DNA from: Fragilaria radians
Lineage: Eukaryota; Bacillariophyta; Fragilariophyceae; Fragilariales; Fragilariaceae
Assembly (NCBI GenBank): GCA_900642245.1
Contig: CAAAJI010000003.1
Span: 43,647 to 107,646, forward strand
Reading direction: 5' to 3'
Length of the DNA: 64,000 bases
Part shown: positions 35,137-44,954 of the stretch, one piece after another
Position numbering within the stretch: the first letter of the stretch is position 1
How the letters are laid out: each line of letters starts with the position of its first letter
The notes under the pieces: model-generated
What the model was told of the DNA's origin: nothing
The model's database searches: none
The model's input: the letters and a program-made list of their open reading frames with translations, nothing else
Translations under genes and position numbers: made by a program

Positions 35137-36279
35137 AGTATTTCGATTTGTGAGCCGAACTTGTGATGCCACACAACAGTAGTGAAAATGAATTTGGACG
35201 TGGCAAAAAAGGCCTAAAACCTAGTACCGTAACAAGAGGCCTCTTGAATCCTTTCGAATGAGAACGTATTTTGAACCCACTAGGAAATTGAGAATTCATT
35301 TGCAGCCCTCCGTTCGTCGCGTTGTTTTTTTTTGAGACACATAAATAAATAAATGCCTCAGATTCAGGATTTCTTTCCTCGTACGGTAAGCATGATGATT
35401 CCAAAATAATCCATGAAGAGGTTTCAGATAAAAAGAGAAATTGACAACCCTTCAGATGAATTATCAAAAAATGAACAAATGGAATTTTAGAGTTACCTCA
35501 AGCTATGATACCCTTCCAGTCAAGTTTGGGAAGAAGCAAGTAGCACCCTGTATTTCAAGTTTCAGGAATAGATCACATAAAACTGTATCGTACTTACAAA
35601 AGGAACAGTTACTACTTGCTCTTATTTCATATGCGTATATATCATCTGAATGGTAAAGCAAGCCCATGAGATGAAAAAATGAGTGTGAAATCAGGTGGGA
35701 GGTGTATTTTGCACCCTTATGTCTTGTTCAATCAACGCAAATTTGCTGTCATATATGATGAATAAGTTCCAAAGTAGAAGAATTTTCGATTTAGATGGTT
35801 ATGACAGTGAACCAGTATTTCAACATAGTTACATGATTACCATACGGATGTCAACTGACTCAGTACCAAAATACAATAGCAACATTTCCTTCATAAAATA
35901 TTGGAATGCAATTATTACTCATCACGTCAACTTACTTGGCAGTAGTAGGCCTTGAACGTTTAAGGTGAGTTAACATGATCAATGCAGCTGGATATATATA
36001 AATAAAAATGCGAAGGAAGATTATGCATCTATATATAGTATTGTTGATCTTTTGTCCTTGCTTTTGACAAGGGAGTAGACATTCAAAATTGTGGGTGTCG
36101 CATCGATACAAGTGTTAATCGTCTCACTCAATTTTCAACATCCGTCTCATGAATGTCCTTGATTTGGAAAAACGGCAATCCTTTTATATTGGAAAAAATA
36201 ACAATGTCACCTTGAAAGTGTTCAAGCCTATTCAGGCCCCATCACCAAAACTGTTAGCGTCCCCAAACTAACAAATGGC
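35137..36279. other. Intergenic stretch, nothing recognised
   Basis: This lies between the divergent B2 (leftward) and aldo/keto reductase (rightward) genes and must hold both promoters. Small open frames (for example 35695-35955) have no recognisable content. Confidence 0.4.
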
Positions 36280-37365
36280 ATGGATTATTGCAAGTTAGGA
36301 TCATCCGACTTGGAAGTATCTAAGGTATGCATGGGTACTATGACTTTTGGTAATCAGAACACACCACAGGAGGGTGTCGAACAGTTAACGACTGCCTTTG
36401 AGGAATATGGAGTCAACTTTGTGGATACCGCCGAAATGTATCCGGTGCCAACGAATCCTGCCACATGTGGTGATACCGACCGTACAGTTGCCAAATTCCT
36501 CCGTCAGATGGGTCCATCTCGACGTGATGATATCATCCTAGCTACCAAGGTTTGTGGTCGATCGGATCGTATGACATGGATGCCAAGGGCACAACCCAAT
36601 ACACCCGCAGCACTTAGTCGAGAACAAATTCTATACAGTGTCGACTCCTCACTGAAGCGGTTGAATGTAGATTCCATTGACTTGTTACAGCTTCATTGGC
36701 CAGATCGGTATACTGGAGGCTTATTTGGACAACCTGATTTTACTCCCACACAACTCAAGGAGGATTATTATTCGTTTCAGGAACAGTTGGGAGCATTACA
36801 AACTGTCATTGAGGAAGGAAAAGTCCGATACGTAGGTGTGAGCAATGAAACACCCTTTGGAGTATGTTCTATGGCTGACCTTGCCAATAATCACCCCACA
36901 CTTTATCCCAAGATTGTGTCTATTCAAAATTCTTATTCTCTCGTTGTCCGGAAGGACTTTGAATCTGGCTTGGCAGAGGCGTGCTATCATCATAAGGTTG
37001 GTTTGTTACCCTACAGTCCACTCGCCGGAGGGAGTTTAAGTGGCAAGTATCGTAATCCAGATCAAGTCCCAACGGCAGCACGATTAAAGCTCTTCCCAGG
37101 TTTCATGGATCGATACCTTGGTTCGTTAAATGAGGCAGCAGTGAATGCGTATGCAGCACTTGCTGAGGACGTCGGACTAACTCCGACACAATTGGCACTA
37201 TCATGGTGTTATCATCGAGAGCATGTAGCATCGACTATAATTGGTGCTACGACTATGGATCAATTGCATGAAAATATTCAAGCCTATGATATTCGTCTGG
37301 ATGATGATACAAAAGCTCGAATTGGTGATATCTACAAAAAATACACCGATCCAACAAAGATGTAA
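36280..37365 (+). CDS. Aldo/keto reductase (Tas-like)
   Basis: NADPH-dependent aldo/keto reductase, 361 aa, intronless and complete. The catalytic tetrad is visible: D49 and Y54 in FVDTAEMYPVP, K90 in LATKVCG, and H139 in LLQLHWPDR. The sequence MTFGNQNT near the N-terminus, AEMYPVP, and the insertion after the fourth strand resemble the bacterial Tas subgroup rather than potassium-channel beta subunits. NADPH-binding features follow (LPYSPLAGGSLSGKY, and STIIGATTMDQLHENI near the end). No targeting peptide is seen, so it is likely cytosolic. The physiological substrate is unknown. It is convergent with the kinesin gene. Confidence 0.96.
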   Translation: MDYCKLGSSDLEVSKVCMGTMTFGNQNTPQEGVEQLTTAFEEYGVNFVDTAEMYPVPTNPATCGDTDRTVAKFLRQMGPSRRDDIILATKVCGRSDRMTWMPRAQPNTPAALSREQILYSVDSSLKRLNVDSIDLLQLHWPDRYTGGLFGQPDFTPTQLKEDYYSFQEQLGALQTVIEEGKVRYVGVSNETPFGVCSMADLANNHPTLYPKIVSIQNSYSLVVRKDFESGLAEACYHHKVGLLPYSPLAGGSLSGKYRNPDQVPTAARLKLFPGFMDRYLGSLNEAAVNAYAALAEDVGLTPTQLALSWCYHREHVASTIIGATTMDQLHENIQAYDIRLDDDTKARIGDIYKKYTDPTKM

Positions 37366-37773
37366 GGGACTCAATGATGATAATCTCATCCTTACAAGAA
37401 GTTGTACCTTTCATAAGTAGGATATAACCACATCGCTATTAACCTCTTTTTCCTCCTATGGTCGAAATGTAGTCGAGTAACAAATTGTTCATCATGCATG
37501 AATCTGATTGAAAATTCGAATCATAACTTCTTTACAATTACGACTACATCTTCATAATACATTCATCCATGTGGATTCACAAGATTGTCAAACGAATAAC
37601 TCAGTTTTGAAGAGTCTTTCTTCCTTTTTGTCCACATATCTGCAATATTTTTTCGCTTGGATTCAATAATTAGGCTGATCTAATCTTCCTTTACAGTTCC
37701 AATTCTTCTATACGTTTCCTATGCATCAGAAAGACTAATTACTCAACAACTACGAAACTGCAACTTTTGGGTT
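37366..37773. other. Intergenic between convergent AKR and kinesin genes
   Basis: Only 3' flanking sequence of two convergent genes is expected here, and no gene or repeat is seen. Confidence 0.45.
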
Positions 37774-39627
37774 TTACGTTACGTTGCCTTTCAGGATTTT
37801 CTCCATCTCAAAAACCTTTCTCTTCAAGGTAAAGATTTCTTGATCTTTGGCATTCATCCTACGGCCTTTATCAATGACCATTCGTTTTAACGCTTCATTT
37901 TCACATTCCAATTCAGTTTGACGCCGCTCTACAGCCTCTAAAACTTGTGCCACCTCAGATAAAAGTTGATCCTTCTGTTCGAGCTGGGACTGTAAGAAAT
38001 CAGCATCAGCGCGTTTCAGAGTAGTTGTTACTTCTAATTCCATGAGCTGTGAGCGCAGCTCTGCCACCTCATCTTCACTAACAGTCATTGACGTCAAGTC
38101 ATTGACGCTGCTTGATCGCTTGGATATCACTCTACCTTGCTTATTTAGTACTGCGCCTAACAATTGCTGAATTCGCTGCATCTCATCCAATAGGGGCTGG
38201 TCTGAGGGAATTTTTCCGACACGATGATGATTCGATGAAGCCGATCCAATTTGATCCTCATTGATCGATGTCAGTAAATCGTCTGAACCCTGACCGAATT
38301 CATCATATAAATGATTCTGAAGCGTTTGCGTTTTAAGGATTAAAGCCTCCATTTTTTGAATTGCCCGGATAAGCTCTCGTATGTCGTCATCGTTTTGTTG
38401 CTGCTTCTGAGCAGCCTTGGCCTCGGCGAGTTGACGTCTTAAATATTCGATTTCTTCCTTGTATTCTGTCAAAAGTGTATTCTCATCTAAAACTTCATTC
38501 AAGACTACTCTTTGTTGAATTCTCTTCGCGCGCATAGCAAACTTAAGCGTGTTGTGCGATTCCTCTAGATGCGACGGACAAGGGGAGATATTGCAAATGG
38601 AAACAATCTGAGCATTACCAGACAAGGATGGTTGTAATAACCGAGTAAGCTTTGAATCTCGATAGGGGATGTGTGTTGTATCATTTTCAGAAAGCTTGAA
38701 AATTACTTGCCCTAGGGCCATGAGTGATTTGTTGATGTATTGGCCTTCTCGTCGTCTATCTCCTGTAGCACCTGTGAGTCGTACGGATTCACTCCCTGCC
38801 AAGTCAACCAAAAACAATGAAGATGCCCGTGTCTTATTTGAAACTCCTACAATCTTACTTTCTATCCAAATTCTAGCAATGACATGGCTTCGTGAAGAGT
38901 GTTGATTCATGTTTGTAGATCCAACTTGCCGTCGCCTCTCGCCCTTTTGAATTAATTTCAAGATCGCTGATGGAGATGTCACAATTTCTTCCCTTAATCC
39001 TCGAACGTGGGTCATGCCATCTTTTCCTTCGAGAATTCGTACAGATGACGATGAACCTGACAGAAGGTCGATAATTTGTTCATTATAGATTTCTAAATAA
39101 GAGAAACGAATTAAATATTCACGTGCGGCTTGATCTTCTTGTTGAATGTACTGAAAAATATCATGAACAGCTAACGGAACTATTCCTGGCAATGCCGGTG
39201 TTCCAGTCATAGTAAACGTTTTGCCTGTGGATGTTTGACCATATGCAAATACGGATCCATGATAACCCTCAAGAGAGGAACGGACCACTGGTTGTATCGA
39301 ATGTTCGTAAATTTGATTTGTCTTTGCTCGAGTGTCATAAACGCGGTCGACAGTATATGAAATCGTACGTCCTGCAATTCTTTCAACTTTGGCAGATTGC
39401 TGTAATGTATCCGTCCCAATTACATCCCAAGCGATAAAATCCTGGGTACGATCCTTTGTTGCTGAATTATCCAAATGCTGGTCAGAAGCATTAATACCAC
39501 ATTTTGGAGAAAGACGCGATAATGGCTTGACAATTTGGGGACGAGCAGGTGTCAGCAAAGGCCTAACTCGAATACAAACTTGGATATTTGTATGTTTGAT
39601 GTTTTCACCATTGTTGGATGCTTCCAT
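37774..39627 (-). CDS. Kinesin motor protein, kinesin-7 (CENP-E)-like
   Basis: Microtubule motor ATPase, 617 aa, with an N-terminal motor. The P-loop is GQTSTGKT (130-137), switch I NQHSSRSH (241-248) and switch II LVDLAGSE (273-280). HIPYRDSKLTRLLQPSLSGN and SHNTLKFAMRAKRI close the motor at about residue 370. The neck and a coiled coil follow (380-615, with leucine-rich heptads such as EEIEYLRRQLAEAKAAQ). Motor sequence and neck resemble kinesin-7, but the tail is far shorter than in CENP-E. The ATG at 39627 is the first in frame. The frame stays open upstream to a possible splice acceptor near 39650, so a small 5' exon may exist. It is convergent with the aldo/keto reductase. Confidence 0.95.
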   Translation of the reverse strand: MEASNNGENIKHTNIQVCIRVRPLLTPARPQIVKPLSRLSPKCGINASDQHLDNSATKDRTQDFIAWDVIGTDTLQQSAKVERIAGRTISYTVDRVYDTRAKTNQIYEHSIQPVVRSSLEGYHGSVFAYGQTSTGKTFTMTGTPALPGIVPLAVHDIFQYIQQEDQAAREYLIRFSYLEIYNEQIIDLLSGSSSSVRILEGKDGMTHVRGLREEIVTSPSAILKLIQKGERRRQVGSTNMNQHSSRSHVIARIWIESKIVGVSNKTRASSLFLVDLAGSESVRLTGATGDRRREGQYINKSLMALGQVIFKLSENDTTHIPYRDSKLTRLLQPSLSGNAQIVSICNISPCPSHLEESHNTLKFAMRAKRIQQRVVLNEVLDENTLLTEYKEEIEYLRRQLAEAKAAQKQQQNDDDIRELIRAIQKMEALILKTQTLQNHLYDEFGQGSDDLLTSINEDQIGSASSNHHRVGKIPSDQPLLDEMQRIQQLLGAVLNKQGRVISKRSSSVNDLTSMTVSEDEVAELRSQLMELEVTTTLKRADADFLQSQLEQKDQLLSEVAQVLEAVERRQTELECENEALKRMVIDKGRRMNAKDQEIFTLKRKVFEMEKILKGNVT

Positions 39628-39930
39628 TCGTCGAAAAAAGTCGATTGCCTCTGGGAAATGAAAAATGTGGAAACGGTTAAAAGGTTATTTGTGACATTTA
39701 TAGAAATAAGACAAAGGTGGTCAGCCAATCCAGTCACTTTTGAAGTACGTCCATCATGATCGGTCTCGACAAAAAATCACGTTTTATTACTCTAGAGTTC
39801 TAACGTTGCTGGGACGGCCAACAGGCTATGCACATTTTAATTTGTTGACGTTATTCGAAACGTTTTTCTAAGTACACAGAAAAAGTGTATCCAGAATCAA
39901 TGACGAAGTTGTAGTCTGCATTCCTGCTAC

Positions 39931-40154
39931 GGTTCAAAACGGATTTAGCGAGTGAACAGCGTCGTTCTGTGGAAGGTAGCGTAAAATGAATCACTTCACA
40001 TAAAGCCAATGGCAGATGGATGCCATGGTAAGCTTTTGGAATAAATTGGTTTTAAATCATACAACTAGGAAAGGATTGGTATAATAATATGCCCTTTAGA
40101 TTACCCTTGAATTATAGTTTCTTGAGATCCTACATTGTTCCAGCTGCCTTGAAG
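39931..40154 (+). repeat. Direct repeat, copy 1 (partner 40395-40598)
   Basis: Starts GGTTCAAAACGGATTTAGCG and ends TTCCAGCTGCCTTGAAG. The second copy lies about 464 bp downstream and differs by scattered substitutions and a missing stretch of about 20 bp (around GTCGTTCTGTGGAAGGTAGC in copy 1). No coding potential seen. It lies in the otherwise gene-free 39628-40624 interval. Confidence 0.9.
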
Positions 40155-40394
40155 AGATACATTATTCTTGACAAATAAATTCTATTAAGAATGCCAGTTG
40201 AAAGTTTAAATACATGCTTGTAAACAATGTGCGCATATAGATTTATTTTATTCAAAATTATGGATGACAGGGTGACATGATAACCTTTGCGATTGATATC
40301 AATCAAAACAGTAAAACGAATTTTCGTTCACTCTCGGGATAAACGTATTGACAAATAAAAATTATTTCTTTTAAGACTTCTCATAACTTGATTC

Positions 40395-40598
40395 AGTTCA
40401 AAACGGATTTATCGAGTGAACAGAGTAAAATGAATCACTTCACATAAAACCAATGGCAGATGGATGCCATCGTAAGCTTTTGGAATAAATTGTTTTAAAT
40501 CATACAACTATGAAAGGATTGGTATAAGAATATGCCCTTTAGATTACCCTTGAATTATAGTTTTCTGAGATCCTACATTGTTCCAGCTGGCTTGAAGT
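40395..40598 (+). repeat. Direct repeat, copy 2
   Basis: Second copy of 39931-40154, sharing GATGGATGCCAT, GTAAGCTTTTGGAATAAATT and TTTAGATTACCCTTGAATTA. It ends immediately before the fucosyltransferase pseudogene, suggesting the repeat is part of the same mobilised or duplicated DNA. Confidence 0.9.
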
Positions 40599-40624
40599 AA
40601 CTCCGGCCCTCAAGTGAAAATATG

Positions 40625-41215
40625 AGACAATTTTCGATCGATACTACAACTGCAGCAGCGACACTACCACGTGATTCATCAATGTCACAAGAGACAGAGT
40701 GACCGTCCACAGTGAAGTAGGGTATAAAGTTTATACCATGCAATTGCTTGTCACCATCTTAGGTTATCAGTGATATATGAGCAAAGTGTATCATATTGGA
40801 ATAGGGAGGTACCCCAGAGATATAATGTCTTTGTCATTTGTTACTCCAAAGGTCTTGCGAATTCCATTGTCACGAATCGCTTCCTAATTGACCAAACTCC
40901 TCTTGGTTTGACCGTCTCCAGTAACATGTTCTCCCTTTTTATCCATGAAAGCAACAGAAGGAATACATTCTTTGATTCATTATGATTAGCAAATCTTTGA
41001 GGAAATTTGTTTTTTGTTAATCAATCTCGCCAAAGTTTGTCATTACTTTTTGCAATACCTTCCCAAAAGGTGCCCAATCATAAATTTCCAATAGAGACAT
41101 ACCCCAAGTTCTCAAGGTACTTTGCATTATCCTTTGTAATACAATTCCTTTTAGTACAGCAGTTGCTGGATTTGATACACATTGGATGGTAGGTAAAAAT
41201 CGATTGACATTAGAT
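40625..41215 (-). pseudogene. Fucosyltransferase-like pseudogene
   Basis: Minus-strand relic of the gene at 13989-15713. At 40740-40660 the translation still reads PYFTVDGHSV and a CEIDE-like segment, as in the intact gene near residues 496-511. At 41100-41030 the DNA matches the parent around 15105-15200 (shared CGCCAAAG, GCCCAATCATAA). At 41140-41190 it matches the parent near 15225-15285 (ACAATTCC, ACACATTGGATGGTA versus ACATCGGATGGTA). The central part, which would hold the HxRRGD motif, is deleted: about 870 bp in the parent is represented by about 290 bp here. Stops and frameshifts occur throughout. Confidence 0.8.
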
Positions 41216-41279
41216 TACATGCAAAGTTCTTGTACACTATAATCTTGATTGAGGAGAACTTATGATACGTTTATTGTAA

Positions 41280-42000
41280 ATGATTTCCCTTGGTTGGCAA
41301 ATTCTTATGGAGCCGAATAATCGGGAAAAGAATAAATTCATTTGCACCAATCCTAGATGTTGACACTGCTTTTTTGAATGGCAATTAAGAAGAAGGTATA
41401 CAGGAGAATCGCACAAGGTTTGATAAAGAAGCATTGAATGATATAGTGTTGAAGCTAAACTAGACAAGGCACAAGAGACTTGAAGAAGAAATCTTGAATC
41501 TGGGGTATAACTTAAAAGAAAGTCTATTCTTGTGTATTTTTGAAGCAGGAAGGGAATTCTTTTGCCTACTGTGCACCTATTCTGATGATGATGGAGTCTT
41601 CACTAGCAACACGAAATTGATGGAAAAACTGTGTTTGGTCTAAACCAAGTGTTTAACATCCAGGTGCAGAGACCATGAAGAACATTTTTGGGGTGTGAAA
41701 GAAGAGCAGAGTTGAGGCAGATTTGTTTTCACTGAAAGTCAGATCTGGCGCCAAGTTTCTTTATGGTGAAACTTAAAAATGTAAAGAAAATGGAGAAGCA
41801 AAGATGGTATCACACAACCATTAGGACCCTTTCATATCTTGTCAAATCACAAGATCGGACATTTGTAATTCGGTCAGGAAGCTCTCAAAAGCCATGGATG
41901 GAGCTGCACTAGCTCATGAAGAGGAACTCAGAAGAGTTACACAGTTAGGGACTCAAGATTGAGGCAGAACATGATCTAGGCTAAACCAAAACTAAGCATA
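41280..42000 (+). mobile_element. Ty1/copia relic (RT region)
   Basis: Plus-strand debris with LDVDTAFLNGN near 41355, matching the copia DVxTAFLNG motif. A frame-shifted continuation includes LKLN and EEEILNLGYN. Around 41815-41860, sequence corresponds to the YHTTIRTLSYL / SRPDI region. Stops interrupt every segment. It abuts the fucosyltransferase pseudogene. Confidence 0.75.
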
Positions 42001-43200
42001 AACTTTCATGGTATTTCTTATGGCCATTTTTTCTGGAATCTCTGTCCTGGATGTACCAAGGTAACTTTGGCTGTGCAGTTAAGAAGAGCATTTTTAACTT
42101 TCCAACAAATAACAGCTTTTATTTCATTATCTTGTATAATGATTTGGATTTGGTTTCAATTCCTCTCTCAACATTCTCATGTCCTTTTCTGCGTTCGGAA
42201 TCTGAGATAAAGATCTATACTTATAGGGTATTAATTTCAAGGGGAGAGATAGCAAAACGGACATTGTCTTGAGGGGTGTGAAATGTTATCCTATGGTGTG
42301 CAAGGCAGATAGCTAAGAGGAAATCGCTGCCCGAAGCTGTTGACCCACTCAAGCTATCACATTTATTTTATGTGAAGATATTGATTTGAAATGACTCATT
42401 TCCAATATGATGTGAAACAAGAAGAAAAGCATTGAGACTATAGCATTTCATCTAAAATCTGGTAAGTATAAGTACCACGTAATGCAACGAAGGCATATGA
42501 TAAGCATACTCCTGAACTTTGTATCTAAGCTCAACAATCCGAAATCCGATACAGCTCACGTGCATCTAGGGTATCCAATCAGTGGCCTCAAAGACTATAA
42601 GTAAAATTCAATTCAGAAAAAGATAGCTTCATCTCGAATTCTTATGGACGCTAAACTTCTTTTGGAGAACATTGAAACATGTATTACAAAAAAATCTAAC
42701 AAATTTATCTATCATTTTTTGCGCGAATTATTTCAAGATAAATTTTTGTGGCGAAGTATATAGGTAAACGGAGAGCATTTGCTCATAGATGAAAAGGTAG
42801 ACGCTATTCTACAGGAACAGTGCTCGCAAGAACAAAAACAAGTACGTTGCTTTAAAGCTATGATCAACTTTTGGAGGACACGTAATCACGTGACGGGATA
42901 CTTAGTGGACATGTCTTCAATACTTGTACCGTTTACAGTATCAGAACAATGTTGGAAGGCATTGACAATGACAAAAGAATTTTGCAATAGAGGTGTCATT
43001 TGATCATCCCAGCTTCGTAGGCATTTTATAAAACTGATCTAGCTACTGCAATACTTGAGAGGTCACATCACAACCGAGAAGCTAATCTTTTGGATTATTA
43101 TTAATTCAAAGAAGTACATAAAAGGAGGAATTCAATAATTTTCAGATTGATTTGTTTTTCAACAAATGCTTTGACTCGATTGCTAGATGCAGACATGAAA
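42001..43200. other. Gene-free debris
   Basis: Probably further decayed retrotransposon sequence. A TTG-initiated frame at 42779-43003 has no recognisable motif. Confidence 0.35.
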
Positions 43201-43211
43201 CAATCTAATGT

Positions 43212-43512
43212 GTGATCTAGTTTGTACAATTAGGCTAAAAAATCTTATATTTATACCTTTTAAATAGCTGGAGCGTAACCCTGTCCTTTCAGACGCCAAT
43301 AATGAAATTACTGAAATTTGTCAAGTAGTTTGTGCGGAGCGTAACTCTGTCCTTTCAGACGTCAATAATGAAATTACGGTAATTTGTCAAGCATATGATC
43401 TAGTTTATACAGTTAGGTTAGGAAAATCTTGAGTTCAAATTTGTTTAAGAGCTGTAGCATAATTCTGCCCTTTCAGACACCAATAGTGAGATTACTGAGG
43501 TTTGCCAAACAA
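43212..43512 (+). repeat. Short tandem/direct repeat array (three 56-bp units)
   Basis: Three copies of a unit containing CTTTCAGACGCCAATAATGA and ending in AATTTGTCAAG: 43271-43326, 43336-43391 and 43457-43512. Copies 1 and 3 are each also preceded by GATCTAGTTT(G/A)TACA(A/G)TTAGG (43212 and 43397), giving a larger 185-bp direct repeat with one extra short unit between. Unit sequence varies by a few bases. Spacing is irregular and there are no spacers of equal length, so this is not a CRISPR array. Confidence 0.85.
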
Positions 43513-44426
43513 TCCTCTGCTGTACCCCCCACTGTTGCTACTTGTTATTCAATTGTGTTTTGTTTTGAAAGCTCCAGCCATGGAAACACTTCATAATGGG
43601 CAAGGCCTTGAGATTCTTGATAGTGAAGATACTATGCTTTTTGAAAATATCATAAGCATGAATAAATTCCATCAATATATCCCTGGCATCAATTGCTGAC
43701 ATATTTTTCAAGCTGATGATAATTCCTCATTCCAATGTTTTGGCACTGATCAGATTCGGAAGAAACACACCCAGCAAGTTATCCGAATTAGTATCTGGAT
43801 AGTTGTCACGTCTTTCAAACTTGATTAAAAATTTGTAGATATTCATTGGTTGCCCGCCCCTCTTACTTCTCCTTTCATCAAAATTGGCACAAGTTACATC
43901 ATGAAAAACCGTTATGTACTCTCTCACACAGTAGTCTGTAGTCCCGGTAATACCTTGCCTAGGGGTCACACATTATGTTTGGTGACATTTTAATCGGGGA
44001 TTTCAATTCAAATTTGTACTCAACCAATCAATATCTTCAATTCGCTGGATACCTCAACGTTACCTTGATCGAAGACCCAACACTTTACAAGTCTATCAAC
44101 CCAATTCAAAACCTACCAGCATGCCTGATAAGAATCGATCAATCAGAGTTCGCTTTGAATGATGAGTATGCGTCCCTGATTTTCAAGTCATATCTCACTA
44201 CCTTTAGTTTTTGTTGTCGACTTTATGTTGTCGGAGAGATAAAAATCAGATCTTAAAGCACAAGCATGTATCTATGTTATTTAGTTATCTAGTCTATAAA
44301 TCTCTGTCGTCAAATTGTTGCTTTGTTCATTCGTAGGGTAGAATGAATGCGATTTTAAGTTTTTTGTTTTCGTTATGCAAATGGGTGACTCATGTAGATT
44401 ACCTACATTGCCCAATTTATTCCACT
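43513..44426. other. Region with two unproven small frames
   Basis: A 65-codon frame (43502-43699) begins at TTG and has a hydrophobic start. A 93-codon frame with an ATG (43975-44256) contains LIGDFNSN. Neither has a convincing homologue that I recognise, and they are not called as genes. Confidence 0.35.
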
Positions 44427-44954
44427 CTATAGTTCCATATCAAAAATGCCATAGTCAAAGTCATCGTATTGAGTGCTTTCAGTGGGGACAAGGTTCATTG
44501 AAAATAGAAGGCTTGGTAGAGGCATGGATGTCGATGAATTCAGATCCAAATTCTGAAATTTGAACGGATCGTCGGTGAGGGGTGGAGTGGTTGCTGGAAA
44601 ATCCTTCCGAAGTTTTTCATCTAATATATTCCAGTTGTAGTACCTTTTAGTGTCTTCTAAGCCAATGTATTGCTCCGCCTTATCCCTGGTCTTGTTTTCC
44701 AACTTTAACTCAGACTCATTCCTGCCACGTATTCTGAGAAGCATGCAATAGTCTCGATATTCAGCAATCAGCAGGTCTTCATATAATTGAATTTCGGAAT
44801 CTGTTCTCTTTCTCGTAAAGTTGATGGGATGACTCCTTTTTTCAGGATTATTTGATACCAATGCTTCGTCGATATTCTTCAGCGTATTTGTCAACAAATA
44901 GCAATGAAGTGAGCTTTCCTTCTTATCATTGCTGGATTTTGTCATTATCTTCAT
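44427..44954 (-). CDS. FDMEL-tail family protein C1
   Basis: Unrecognised protein, 175 aa, intronless, ATG at 44954. The core reads RSHPINFTRKRTDSEIQLYE and IAEYRDYCMLLRIRGR. The phosphosite-like motif is kept with Thr for Ser (RKRTDSE). Further down are a weak DDPFKFQ element and TSMPLPSLLFSMNLVP, which is shared with C2. The end is YGIFDMEL. About 35 bp upstream the DNA again matches the C2 leader (AAAGTGGGAATGCAT). There, however, the ATG used in C2 is followed at once by a stop, so C1 has lost the N-terminal extension of C2. Function unknown. Confidence 0.8.
   Translation of the reverse strand: MKIMTKSSNDKKESSLHCYLLTNTLKNIDEALVSNNPEKRSHPINFTRKRTDSEIQLYEDLLIAEYRDYCMLLRIRGRNESELKLENKTRDKAEQYIGLEDTKRYYNWNILDEKLRKDFPATTPPLTDDPFKFQNLDLNSSTSMPLPSLLFSMNLVPTESTQYDDFDYGIFDMEL

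Noticed and set aside
39628..39760. Possible extra 5' exon of the kinesin gene
   Set aside because: The frame is open to an acceptor-like TTTCCCAG near 39650, but no donor and start codon in the right phase could be identified with confidence. The ATG at 39627 already gives a complete motor.
43212..43512. Possible CRISPR array
   Set aside because: There are only three units with irregular, partly repeated spacing, no cas genes, and a eukaryotic context.
43502..43699. Small frame with hydrophobic, signal-peptide-like start
   Set aside because: It begins at TTG. The hydrophobic part precedes the first ATG, so the signal peptide would not be made.
43975..44256. LIGDFNSN resembles the GDFN motif of endonuclease/exonuclease/phosphatase proteins or LINE endonucleases
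   Set aside because: Only this four-residue match is present. The other catalytic motifs are absent in all frames nearby.
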